From assembly GCA_964413525.1 (NCBI GenBank), contig CAYPTI010000009.1, forward strand, positions 3,257 through 24,819: a DNA stretch of 21,563 nucleotides, written 5' to 3'. The notes below the pieces were generated by a model that made no database searches, was not told the origin of the DNA, and saw only the letters and a list, made by a program, of their open reading frames with translations. The stretch is from CAYPTI01 sp964413525 [NCBI: uncultured bacterium] (GTDB taxonomy: Bacteria; T1Sed10-126). Made by a program: the position numbers and the translations under genes. Shown piece by piece: positions 7,156 through 14,478 of the stretch. Each line of letters starts with the position of its first letter. The first letter of the stretch is position 1.

Positions 7156-8160
7156 TCAGTTTGCCCGCATCGCCGCCCGCAGCCGCCGGGCCATCCGCTG
7201 CGCCGGGAGCAGGTTCCGAAGTCCCATGAAGCTTACGTTCACGCCCATGGGAAAGGGATTGTCCAGCTTTCGGTTGATCTCCCGGAGCGTCCGAAGGATC
7301 GATTCAACGTGCTGGATGGAGGTTTCGAGGGGATCGTCGCTGGACAGAATCCGCTCTTCGACGTCATCTGAAATAAGCACCCCGAGCCAGCGGAGAAAAT
7401 CAACGTCCTTCTGAAGCTGAACCGGAGTGAAGCTCCAGAGCAGAAGAGGCGGGACCACGGATTCCCTCTTCAGACGAGAACCGAGTTCCCGGATGAGCCG
7501 TCGGGCATCTGCGGACTCAAACAGGATCTGTGACGTGAAAAAGTCGGCCCCGCTGGTAATTTTTTGCAGCATCCGTTCGGGCTCCTCGATGGAGCCTCCG
7601 CGCCGGGACGGAATGGAAATGTTGCCGACCAGGTAATCGGTGGATCCCCCGGAGGAGGAACCATGGCGTAATTCTCCCCGGTTCAGCCCCTCCCGAACCA
7701 GCCGGTTCCCCTCGGGGACGGACGGACCCGGGTAGGTTTCGTCGCTGGATTCCCCGCCGACAAGGACGACGTTCTCGATCGCAAACTCATGGAAGGTCTG
7801 ATCCAGCCAGGTTTCCTGCTCGGCTTCCGGGTGCTTGACGATCACGCGGTTGACGATGGCGGGAACTTCTCCTAAATGGGGAAAGTCGTCCCGGAGCTGT
7901 CGGACGTAGTCGCGGGGCGGGATCCGGGGTTGGAAGTCACTGCGTCGTTTTCCCCGGTCGTCCTTCTTCTCCTCCGGCTGAACTTCGGGAATGTTGATCC
8001 CGTCGGGGCGGGTCTCCTCGGCCAGAGCCTCCAGCCCCCGGTTTCGTTTAGCGGCTTCGTCCGCCGTCAGATTTACTTCGGGGGGGATGATCTCAAACGT
8101 GACCGGAGAGGGGCCAAACCGTTCACGCATCAGGTCCTGCCGGGGTTGCAGCGTCGACAC
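7156..8160 (-). CDS. metF: Methylenetetrahydrofolate reductase-like flavoprotein (MetF family)
   Basis: A 334-residue TIM-barrel protein that probably reduces 5,10-methylene-tetrahydrofolate to 5-methyl-tetrahydrofolate for methionine or one-carbon metabolism. The start of the barrel, VTFEIIPPE (20-28), matches the MetF signature FEFFPP and keeps the expected catalytic Glu23. GADFFTSQILFE also matches the strand that contacts folate and flavin. Where E. coli MetF has LRGD with its flavin-tuning Asp, this protein has LVGGESS (133-139), and the middle region is divergent, so the exact electron donor or substrate is uncertain. GTG 8160 is chosen because the minus strand carries AAGGAGG (8168-8174 on +) seven bases upstream; a longer frame to 8262 lacks that support. 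The gene faces the opposite way to all its neighbours and is probably monocistronic. Confidence 0.8.
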   Translation of the reverse strand: MSTLQPRQDLMRERFGPSPVTFEIIPPEVNLTADEAAKRNRGLEALAEETRPDGINIPEVQPEEKKDDRGKRRSDFQPRIPPRDYVRQLRDDFPHLGEVPAIVNRVIVKHPEAEQETWLDQTFHEFAIENVVLVGGESSDETYPGPSVPEGNRLVREGLNRGELRHGSSSGGSTDYLVGNISIPSRRGGSIEEPERMLQKITSGADFFTSQILFESADARRLIRELGSRLKRESVVPPLLLWSFTPVQLQKDVDFLRWLGVLISDDVEERILSSDDPLETSIQHVESILRTLREINRKLDNPFPMGVNVSFMGLRNLLPAQRMARRLRAAMRAN

Positions 8161-8213
8161 GCCGGTTCCTCCTTGAAAAACGGGATCGGGTACAGGGGAA
8201 TTGGACCGCCAAC

Positions 8214-8241
8214 GGTATCCGCGGACTTCCCCGCCCGTCAA
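8214..8241 (-). promoter_or_regulatory. Promoter candidate for the metF-like gene
   Basis: On the minus strand, TTGACG (8241-8236) matches -35 at five of six bases. It is followed after 16 bases by GATACC (8219-8214), a weak -10. It would start transcription about 45 bases before the gene's Shine-Dalgarno-supported GTG. The gap is shared with the divergent yajC. Confidence 0.35.
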
Positions 8242-8339
8242 GAAAGCGCCCTTTGGACACATGCCAGCCGGACACTTCGTTTTATCGTAGAGATCCGTAA
8301 CATATAGGGTTTCACAAGCTGCCGAAAGGAGTGACGGAG

Positions 8340-8666
8340 ATGAACTGGTTGATACGAGGACTCGCGATGGCCAACGGCGAGGGAGGAACCCAGGACATTG
8401 TTCTGCTGGTGGTCATGATGGTGATCATCTTCGGAATTTTTTATTTCCTGGTCATCCGCCCTCAGAAAAAACAGCAGGAGGAACACGAACAGATGGTCGA
8501 GCAGTTGAAGCCCGGGGATCGGGTGGTAACGGCCGGGGGACTGCACGGGAAGATATCGAACGTGGGCGAGGAGACCGTGAAAGTTCAGATCGCCAAGGAC
8601 ATCAAGGTGACCCTGAACCGCGAGTCCATCGCCACGGTGAAGAACGGAGGAGGCGAGGGGGACTGA
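8340..8666 (+). CDS. yajC: YajC, preprotein translocase accessory subunit
   Basis: A 108-residue protein with one membrane helix (about residues 20-40, IVLLVVMMVIIFGIFYFLV) followed by the family hallmark VIRPQKKQQEEHEQM and the KPGDRVVTAGGLHGKI domain. YajC associates with SecDF to support Sec-dependent export. ATG 8340 is chosen: the AAAGGAG site (8325-8331) lies eight bases upstream, while an in-frame GTG at 8331 would overlap that site. secD and secF follow, the usual order, but with an unusually long gap. A short AT-rich stretch (TAACATATAG, 8298-8307) lies upstream and could hold a -10, without a good -35. Confidence 0.93.
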   Translation: MNWLIRGLAMANGEGGTQDIVLLVVMMVIIFGIFYFLVIRPQKKQQEEHEQMVEQLKPGDRVVTAGGLHGKISNVGEETVKVQIAKDIKVTLNRESIATVKNGGGEGD

Positions 8667-8740
8667 TTGGAGCCATTGAATAGGGAATCGGCTGGGCGGG
8701 GACTTGTTCCCCCGGTCGTGGTTCTCCTGACGGAACCTCG

Positions 8741-8770
8741 TTGACCGTATGCCCTCCGGATTGCTTAAAT
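8741..8770 (+). promoter_or_regulatory. Sigma-70-like promoter candidate for secDF
   Basis: TTGACC (8741-8746, five of six -35 bases) is followed after 18 bases by TTAAAT (8765-8770, four of six -10 bases), inside the AT-rich TTAAATAAT. It lies about 75 bases before the secD start. A hairpin GGGGA/TCCCC (8698-8712) without a T run lies between yajC and this site, so secDF may be transcribed apart from yajC. Confidence 0.45.
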
Positions 8771-8843
8771 AATCGTTCTTACATTCAGGACAGGTTCCTG
8801 GTTACCGTAACCCGTTTGCTAACGATTGGAGACCGGACTCACC

Positions 8844-10184
8844 GTGGATAAGGGTTTGATCTGGAAAGCGGCGATTATCCTGCTGGCCATCGGCCTGGCG
8901 GCCTACGCCCTGTACCCCATCCAGGAGAACTTGACCCTGGGGCTGGACCTCCAGGGTGGGGTGTACCTGGTATATGAGATCGACGAAACGGAGCTGGAGG
9001 AGGACATGGACCGCGGGGAGGCGGTCACCCGGGCGCTGGAGATCATCCGCAACCGGATTGATGAATTCGGGGTGACCGAGCCGGAGATCCAGCGGACCGG
9101 GGGGGATCGAATCATCGTTTCCCTTCCCGGGGAGGAGGAGCCCGAACGAGCCAAGGAGATCATCGGACGCACGGCTCTGCTGGAATTTCGGGTGGTGAAC
9201 GAGAACCTCCGCCAGGATCTCGAGATGGGGTTCCTGCCCGAGGGGTATGAGGAAGCCCCCTATCGGGAGGACAACCAGGGAACCCTGATCGTCGAGGACT
9301 CCGCCGAGTTGACCGGATCGCACCTGAGCGACGCCCGGGTTCAGTTCACCGACGAAGGCCCCGGGGTGAGCCTGACCTTCGACGACGAAGGAGCCGAACT
9401 GTTCGGACAGCTGACGGCCCAGAACGTGGGCAACCGGATCGCCATCCTGCTGGACGGCGAGGTGCTCTCGGCTCCGAACGTCCGGGAACCCATCTGGGGG
9501 GGGACCGCCCAGATCACCGGTCAGTTTACCGACACCGAGGCCCGGGACCTGGCCCTGATGCTGCGGGCGGGGGCCCTGCCGGCCCCCCTGAACCTGATCG
9601 AGGAGCGCACGATCGGTCCCTCGCTCGGGGAGGACTCCATCCGGGCGGGACTGCTCGCCGCCCTCTCCGCTCTGGTGGCCGTGTTTCTCTTCATGCCGGC
9701 GTATTATCTGCTTTCCGGCCTGATTGCCAACGTGACCCTTCTGCTCTGTTTGCTCTTCCTCATGGCCGGTCTGGCGGTTCTGGGCGCCACGCTGACCCTG
9801 CCGGGCATCGCCGGGATCATCCTCACCATCGGGATGGCGGTGGACGCCAACGTCATCGTGTTCGAGCGGATCAAGGAAGAACTTGCCGAGGGCAAACCGA
9901 TCCGATCCGCCGTGGACGGGGGATTCGACCATGCCTTTTCCGCCATCATGGACGCTCAGGTGACCACGATCATCACCGCCGTAGCCCTGTACTGGTTCGG
10001 GACCGGACCGGTCCAGGGGTTCGCGATCACGCTGACCCTCGGGATCCTGGCCAGCCTGTTTTCGGCCCTGTTCATCGGGCGATTCCTGTTCGGCCTCTGC
10101 ACCCTGAGGCGGGCCGTAAATTCGATCCATATCGGCTGGCGGGAATACAGCGAGGGATGGAGGGACTACGGCGACGATGATTAA
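8844..10184 (+). CDS. secD: Protein translocase subunit SecD
   Basis: A 446-residue inner-membrane protein that with SecF uses the proton gradient to pull preproteins through after SecYEG. It has an N-terminal helix (IWKAAIILLAIGLAAYAL), the conserved LGLDLQGGVYLVYEID motif, a periplasmic region (about 30-250) with GALPAPLNL, and five more membrane helices from about residue 270 with GIAGIILTIGMAVDANVIVFERIKEEL. It is shorter than the 615-residue E. coli SecD because the first periplasmic domain is compact, as in many non-enteric bacteria. The start is not certain: GTG 8844 gives a standard N terminus but its GGAG is 12 bases away; TTG 8826 would add six residues and has no Shine-Dalgarno site. 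The 3' end overlaps secF by eight bases. Confidence 0.95.
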   Translation: MDKGLIWKAAIILLAIGLAAYALYPIQENLTLGLDLQGGVYLVYEIDETELEEDMDRGEAVTRALEIIRNRIDEFGVTEPEIQRTGGDRIIVSLPGEEEPERAKEIIGRTALLEFRVVNENLRQDLEMGFLPEGYEEAPYREDNQGTLIVEDSAELTGSHLSDARVQFTDEGPGVSLTFDDEGAELFGQLTAQNVGNRIAILLDGEVLSAPNVREPIWGGTAQITGQFTDTEARDLALMLRAGALPAPLNLIEERTIGPSLGEDSIRAGLLAALSALVAVFLFMPAYYLLSGLIANVTLLLCLLFLMAGLAVLGATLTLPGIAGIILTIGMAVDANVIVFERIKEELAEGKPIRSAVDGGFDHAFSAIMDAQVTTIITAVALYWFGTGPVQGFAITLTLGILASLFSALFIGRFLFGLCTLRRAVNSIHIGWREYSEGWRDYGDDD

Positions 10185-11691
10185 CTTCAAACAATTAATG
10201 AAGTACCGCTGGCAGGCTCTGGTGGTTTCCCTGATCATCATCCTTATCGGGTTTGGGGGTGTCCTCTACCGGGGCGGACTGCTGTACGGAATTGAATTTA
10301 CCGGCGGGTTTCAGATGATGTATGAATTTAACCAGCCGGTCACGGCCGAGCGGCTGGCCGACCTCCGGGAGGAATTTGACCGACAGGCCTTCGACGCGAA
10401 CCTGACGAGTTTTTCCGTCGAGGGGGAGTCCCCCATGCGAGGGTTGATGATCACGGCCCGAACCCAGGACGCCGTGGAAGCCCTCACCGAGCGGTTGTAC
10501 CAGGCGGGGCAGGCCGGAAACGAGGAAGTATTTGATCAGCTGTCGGAGGATCCCGAGCTGAGTTTTGTTCGGGAACAATCACTGCGGGAGGAATTTCACT
10601 TCGGAGACGGGGGAGGACTGAACCTCACCGAGGCAAACCGGGACGGTGTCCGTCAGAATGTTCAAACGATCATGAACCGGACCCTGAACCGGGTTATCGA
10701 GGACCTGCTGCAGGAGCAATTTACCGATCAGGAACCGGAGGTCGACCTCAACACGGCTTCAACCGAGGAACTTCGCCGATGGATCCGGGAAGCTCAGGTC
10801 GATTCCTTCCTGGAGCAGCTGGAAGAACGGGTGCCGGACGCCGGTTCCGTGCAGGAACTCGAGGACTTGCTGTCCGAATTCGAGATCGCTCTCTCCGACT
10901 TTGCGGAGGTCTTTTCCGTCGGGGACGAACCCGGTCGGATCGACCTGACGGAAGCTTCGTCCGACAACCTCCGGGAGATCGTCGTCGAGGAATTTTTTCA
11001 GGACCAGTACGAATCGGAGGCGGAGCAGCTGAGCGACCTCCGGGAACGGGTGGGAGTGTTTCAGAACGTGGAGCAGGTCCTGGACCAGGATCTGTTCTCC
11101 GATCTGGACCGTGACCGTCTGGCGTCCACCGCCGGGGTGAGTCCCTTCCGGATGCTGCAGGGGGAGATGATCAGCCCGGCGATCGGTTCCGAGCTGATTG
11201 TGCTTGCCCTGACTGCTGTGCTGATCTCCATGATCGGTGTGCTGATCTACCTGTACATCCGGTTTGAGCTGTTTTACTCGGTGGGAGCGGTAGTGGCCAT
11301 CGTCCACGACGTGATCATCACGGTGGGGTTGATCACCCTGATCGGGATCGAGTTCAACGTGCCCGTCGTGGCGGCGATCCTGACCGTGATCGGGTACTCC
11401 CTTAACGACACGATCGTGAACTTCGACCGGGTGCGGGAAAACCGGACGTTGATGGGGTTCCGGCCCAGCTGGATGGAAGTGATCAACCGGAGTGTGTATG
11501 AGGTTCTTCCCAGGACCTACGCTACTTCGTTTACGACGTTCCTCGCCGTCCTGGTTCTGTATCTCTTCGGAGGAATCGCCCTGTACGGGTTTTCGGTGGC
11601 GCTGATCATCGGGGTGGTCATCGGCACCTGGAGTTCCATCTTCATCTCCAACGCTGCGCTGTTGTGGCTCCAGGAGAGGTTCGGGACCTGA
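10177..11691 (+). CDS. secF: Protein translocase subunit SecF with a large periplasmic insertion
   Basis: SecF, partner of SecD in Sec export, is 504 residues here against about 300-325 usually. Residues 10-35 are the first membrane helix, followed by GIEFTGGFQMMYEF, as in the family. The second helix does not begin until about residue 338; in E. coli SecF it begins near 130. The five C-terminal helices then look normal, with IVHDVIITVGLITLIGIEFNV, GYSLNDTIVNFDRVREN and TSFTTFLAVLVLYLFGG. The extra ~200 residues are acidic and helix-rich and hold three copies of a short motif: LNLTEANRDGV (148-158), VDLNTASTEEL (189-199) and IDLTEASSDNL (255-265). The frame is intact with no internal stop. 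The start overlaps secD as ATGATTAA (10177-10184). Confidence 0.95.
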   Translation: MINFKQLMKYRWQALVVSLIIILIGFGGVLYRGGLLYGIEFTGGFQMMYEFNQPVTAERLADLREEFDRQAFDANLTSFSVEGESPMRGLMITARTQDAVEALTERLYQAGQAGNEEVFDQLSEDPELSFVREQSLREEFHFGDGGGLNLTEANRDGVRQNVQTIMNRTLNRVIEDLLQEQFTDQEPEVDLNTASTEELRRWIREAQVDSFLEQLEERVPDAGSVQELEDLLSEFEIALSDFAEVFSVGDEPGRIDLTEASSDNLREIVVEEFFQDQYESEAEQLSDLRERVGVFQNVEQVLDQDLFSDLDRDRLASTAGVSPFRMLQGEMISPAIGSELIVLALTAVLISMIGVLIYLYIRFELFYSVGAVVAIVHDVIITVGLITLIGIEFNVPVVAAILTVIGYSLNDTIVNFDRVRENRTLMGFRPSWMEVINRSVYEVLPRTYATSFTTFLAVLVLYLFGGIALYGFSVALIIGVVIGTWSSIFISNAALLWLQERFGT

Positions 11692-11700
11692 ATGAATCAC

Positions 11701-11746
11701 GGGGGTCCTCCCGCGTCCCTTGAGGAACGCGGGGACGGAGGACCCC
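11701..11746 (+). other. Long GC-rich stem-loop between secF and dprA
   Basis: GGGGTCCTCC (11702-11711) pairs perfectly with GGAGGACCCC (11737-11746). Inside, either CGCGT pairs with ACGCG or GTCCC pairs with GGGAC, so two inner folds compete. It begins ten bases after the secF stop. No T run follows, so it is either a terminator needing a factor, an mRNA 3'-end stabiliser, or a control element ahead of dprA. Confidence 0.5.
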
Positions 11747-11776
11747 GGGACAGGTTGATTTGGATGGAGACCAGCG

Positions 11777-12958
11777 ATCGGAACCGACGAGCCGGCCTCC
11801 GTTGACCCACGGGCCGCGGCCTGGGCCCTGTTGACCCGGGTCCCCGGCCTGGGCCGGGGAGTGGTCCACAACCTCCTGGACGTCATCGACGACCCCCTTG
11901 AATTGTTTCAATCTCCGGAGTCAATCCGACAACATTCCGTCCGCGGAATCGGTCCGTCCCGGGGAGAAACCCTGATCGACCGGCTTCACCGATGGGACCC
12001 CGAGGAATCCGCCAGCCGACTGGAAGAACAACGGATCGGTCTGCTGTCGATCCGTGACGAATCCTACCCCGACTCCCTCCGCTCGATTCATGAACCCCCG
12101 GTCGTTTTGTTCTACCGGGGGAACCCTGACCTGCTTGAACCCTGCCGGGTGGCGATCGTGGGGACCCGGCGGGCCAGCGAGGAGGGAAAGGAAATCGCCC
12201 GCGACCTCGCCCGGGGATTAACCCGACGAAACGTGGTGGTGGTCAGCGGTCTGGCGGCCGGCATCGATTCGGCCGCCCACCGGGGAGCCCTTGACGGGGA
12301 AGCAACCACGGTGGCGGTGCTGGGGAACGGGCTTCAACAGGTGTATCCGGCTCGAAATCGGGATCTTCAGAACCGGATGGCTGACGAAGCACTTGTCCTG
12401 AGTGAGTATCCGCCCGATCAAGATCCCAGCCGCCACACCTTTCCGGAACGGAATCGGATTATCAGCGGGCTGTCTTCGGCGGTGCTGGTGGTCCAGGCCG
12501 GGGAACGAAGCGGCTCCCTGATCACGGCCGACTTCGCCCTGGAACAGGGACGTGACGTCTACGCCGTGCCCGGAAACGTGAACAGCAACCTCCACGACGG
12601 CTGTCACCTCCTGCTCAAGCAGGGGGCCGGGCTGGTGGAGGAGGTGGAGGACCTGATTGATTACCTCCAGCTGAGTGGCCATTACGTGCCCACCGAACGG
12701 TCCGTGGAACTGGACCCGGAGTCCGCCCGACTGCTGGAGCACCTGGCCGAGAAACCCCGTCACGTGGATGAACTGGTCATGGAGAGTCAGCTTGACCTGG
12801 CCACGGTTTCCCGCTGTCTGATGGAGCTGGAAGACGCAAACCTGGTCCTTCCCGCACCCGGCCAGCGGTACCAGCGCAGCCGGGACGCCCAGCACGCCCG
12901 AATTAGCGTCCGGGAACCGGATCCGTCCGAGGGAACGGAGGAAATGAACCCTGACTGA
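11777..12958 (+). CDS. dprA: DNA processing protein DprA (Smf)
   Basis: DprA binds incoming single-stranded DNA and loads RecA in natural transformation. The Rossmann-like core carries IVGTRRASEEGKEIA, SGLAAGIDSAAHRGAL, LGNGLQQVYPARN, FPERNRIISGLS and GSLITADFALEQGRDVYAVPGN. The C-terminal ~80 residues form a winged-helix (HVDELVMESQLDLATVSRCLMELE). The N terminus WALLTRVPGLG is the usual DprA opening, so coding must reach at least to about 11801. In frame there is no ATG, GTG or TTG between the upstream stop (11756) and TTG 11831, which would delete that opening and has no Shine-Dalgarno site. The frame does contain ATC 11777, seven bases after GGAG (11766-11769), which I use here (393 residues); a frameshift from ATG 11764 is the alternative. 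The function is secure, the start is not. Confidence 0.9.
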   Translation: MGTDEPASVDPRAAAWALLTRVPGLGRGVVHNLLDVIDDPLELFQSPESIRQHSVRGIGPSRGETLIDRLHRWDPEESASRLEEQRIGLLSIRDESYPDSLRSIHEPPVVLFYRGNPDLLEPCRVAIVGTRRASEEGKEIARDLARGLTRRNVVVVSGLAAGIDSAAHRGALDGEATTVAVLGNGLQQVYPARNRDLQNRMADEALVLSEYPPDQDPSRHTFPERNRIISGLSSAVLVVQAGERSGSLITADFALEQGRDVYAVPGNVNSNLHDGCHLLLKQGAGLVEEVEDLIDYLQLSGHYVPTERSVELDPESARLLEHLAEKPRHVDELVMESQLDLATVSRCLMELEDANLVLPAPGQRYQRSRDAQHARISVREPDPSEGTEEMNPD

Positions 12959-13859
12959 TCCTCCTGAGGGACGGCTTCCGGAACGGGGCGCTGACTTCCT
13001 GACCTACTGCCGGGAGGAACGGAATTATTCTCCCGATACGATCCGGGCCTACGAACAGGATCTGACCAATTTTCAGCAGTTTCTGAACCTGTTTGACATC
13101 GAAGGTTCCCCGCCTGACCTGGATCGGGAACGGATCCTGGAGTACGCCGATTGGCTCCACCGGCAGGAACTGGCGGATTCCACCCTGGATCGTCGGTTTG
13201 CGTGTCTTCGTTCCTATTACCGGTTTTTGATCCGCCGCGGGGTTCGGGAGGACCACCCGGCCGAGGACCTCCGGGTCCAGAGTCGCGCCCGCCGGCTTCC
13301 GACCGTCTGGAGCGAACAGGAAATGGAACAGTTGCTGGATCTGCCGGATCCGTCCACGGACACGGGAATTCGGGACAGGGCGATGTTTGAGGTCCTGTAT
13401 TCCACGGGGGCCCGGGTCTCGGAGCTGGTTCGAGCGGACTGGCGGGACGCGGGGGAATCCCTCGATCGACTCGGCCTGATCGGAAAGGGACAGCATCGAC
13501 GGGTGGTGCCGCTCGGACCGCCCGCTCGGAAGGCCTTGGTTTCATACCGGGAACACAGGCTTCCCTCCCCCGATGATCCACTGTTCGTCAATCACCGGGG
13601 GAATCGCCTCACGGAACGGGGGGTCCGGTACATCGTTGATCAGTACGCTTCCCGTTCCTCCGTGACCAAGGATCTGTCCCCGCATGTTTTCCGGCATTCC
13701 TGCGCCACCCATATGCTGAACCGCGGAGCCAGCCTGCGGACGGTTCAGGAACTCCTCGGCCATGAGACCATTTCCACCACGCAGGTCTACACCCATGTGT
13801 CGACCGACCGGTTGAGCGAAGTCTACGATCGGACTCATCCCCGGGCTCACGGAGAATAG
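12951..13859 (+). CDS. xerC: Tyrosine recombinase, XerC/XerD type, with a CTG start
   Basis: A 302-residue site-specific recombinase, probably for resolving chromosome dimers at dif. Residues 10-95 are the SAM-like core-binding domain (FLTYCREERNYSPDTIRAY, then STLDRRFACLRSYYRFL). The catalytic domain carries Arg155 (STGARVSEL), Lys179 (GKGQ), His245 and Arg248 (PHVFRHSCATHML), His271 (LGHETISTT) and Tyr280 (QVYTHV), so it looks fully active. The core-binding domain is open only back to a TGA at 12945. The only start that keeps it is CTG 12951, placed eight bases after GGAGGA (12937-12942) and overlapping the dprA stop by eight bases (CTGACTGA). TTG 13227 would remove the whole domain. XerC and XerD cannot be told apart from this alone; the position after dprA favours XerC. 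Confidence 0.9.
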   Translation: MTDPPEGRLPERGADFLTYCREERNYSPDTIRAYEQDLTNFQQFLNLFDIEGSPPDLDRERILEYADWLHRQELADSTLDRRFACLRSYYRFLIRRGVREDHPAEDLRVQSRARRLPTVWSEQEMEQLLDLPDPSTDTGIRDRAMFEVLYSTGARVSELVRADWRDAGESLDRLGLIGKGQHRRVVPLGPPARKALVSYREHRLPSPDDPLFVNHRGNRLTERGVRYIVDQYASRSSVTKDLSPHVFRHSCATHMLNRGASLRTVQELLGHETISTTQVYTHVSTDRLSEVYDRTHPRAHGE

Positions 13860-13966
13860 CACCATTCGGTTAACCGGGGTCCATAGCGGATGGGGAGCGG
13901 GCTCAACGGTTTCTCTTTCATTCCGGATACGGTAGGTTAGTGGGAACTGATCGGGAGGTCGTCGCG

Positions 13967-13996
13967 ATGGATCACAGCCTGGAAGGGACGGACTGA
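13967..13996 (+). other. Possible 9-codon leader reading frame with a strong ribosome site
   Basis: ATG 13967 lies eight bases after GGGAGG (13953-13958) and reads nine codons (MDHSLEGTD) to TGA 13994-13996. That stop overlaps CTG 13993 of the next frame as CTGA. It may be a leader peptide coupling translation into the following gene, or the true start of that gene followed by a frameshift or sequencing indel. Which is right cannot be decided here. Confidence 0.4.
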
Positions 13997-14430
13997 TCGG
14001 CGTCGATTCCTTACGATCAACCCTCCGGAACTGGCTTCGGGATTCGCCGTCCGCGGGCGAGGTCCAGAAACTTCGGCGCCGGGTTGCGACCGATCCCGAA
14101 AAGGAACGGCTGGCGGAAGTGCTGCTCACGGTCGAGCACCGGATCCGGACCGGGGAACCCGACCCGCTTCGCCCCCTGATTGAGCTGGTCCGGGGAGACC
14201 GGTCCAAGGAAGCCGAACGAGTTGAGTTAACCCTGCATGACCATGCGCCGTACCCGGAGCTTCGGAGAGCCATCCTCTCCCGTCTGGTTGAGGAGCATCC
14301 GGGGTTGACGGTCGATTTTTCGAACGACCGCAGGGCGGTTGCCTCGGTCACCAACCGGCTCCAGCGACTTCGTCTGGAGGGATTGTATCACTGGTCGGTG
14401 AGGGATCTCCTCGATTCGGAGGACGCCTGA
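13993..14430 (+). CDS. Hypothetical protein between the xerC-like and receiver-like genes
   Basis: I do not recognise this protein. From CTG 13993 it would be 145 residues; from the first ordinary start, GTG 14119, it is 103. Codons between the two read as a plausible charged, helical protein (SLRSTLRNWLRDSPS, then EVQKLRRRVATDPEKERL), so coding probably extends upstream. It is soluble, rich in Arg and Glu, with no signal peptide, membrane segment or Cys. The last 60 residues (LRRAILSRLVEEHPGLTVDF, then SVTNRLQRLRLEGLYHWSV) have the look of a small winged-helix or helical-bundle fold, which is a guess. CTG 13993 has GGAAGG (13981-13986) six bases upstream and overlaps the stop of the 9-codon frame. 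It lies 133 bases after the recombinase; a perfect palindrome CGGTTAACCG sits at 13867-13876 in that gap. Confidence 0.5.
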   Translation: MIGVDSLRSTLRNWLRDSPSAGEVQKLRRRVATDPEKERLAEVLLTVEHRIRTGEPDPLRPLIELVRGDRSKEAERVELTLHDHAPYPELRRAILSRLVEEHPGLTVDFSNDRRAVASVTNRLQRLRLEGLYHWSVRDLLDSEDA

Positions 14431-14478
14431 GTCCCTCGACCGGGTGATGCGCGGGGCCGCCGATTGGTGCCGAAGTAC

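Noticed and set aside
8802-10241. Long antisense frame (about 479 codons) opposite secD, and similar frames opposite kdsA, dprA and priA
   Set aside because: These mirror the codon bias of the sense genes in GC-rich DNA; their translations are His/Gln/Pro/Gly-rich with no domain signs.
11802-12958. Programmed frameshift of the prfB kind at the dprA start
   Set aside because: The site CGT TGA C has no slippery P-site codon and no internal Shine-Dalgarno just upstream, so a programmed shift is less likely than an indel or a rare start.
13867-13876. Perfect palindrome CGGTTAACCG as an operator or dif-like site
   Set aside because: Ten bases alone is expected by chance at this scale and the flanks lack XerC/XerD half-site structure.
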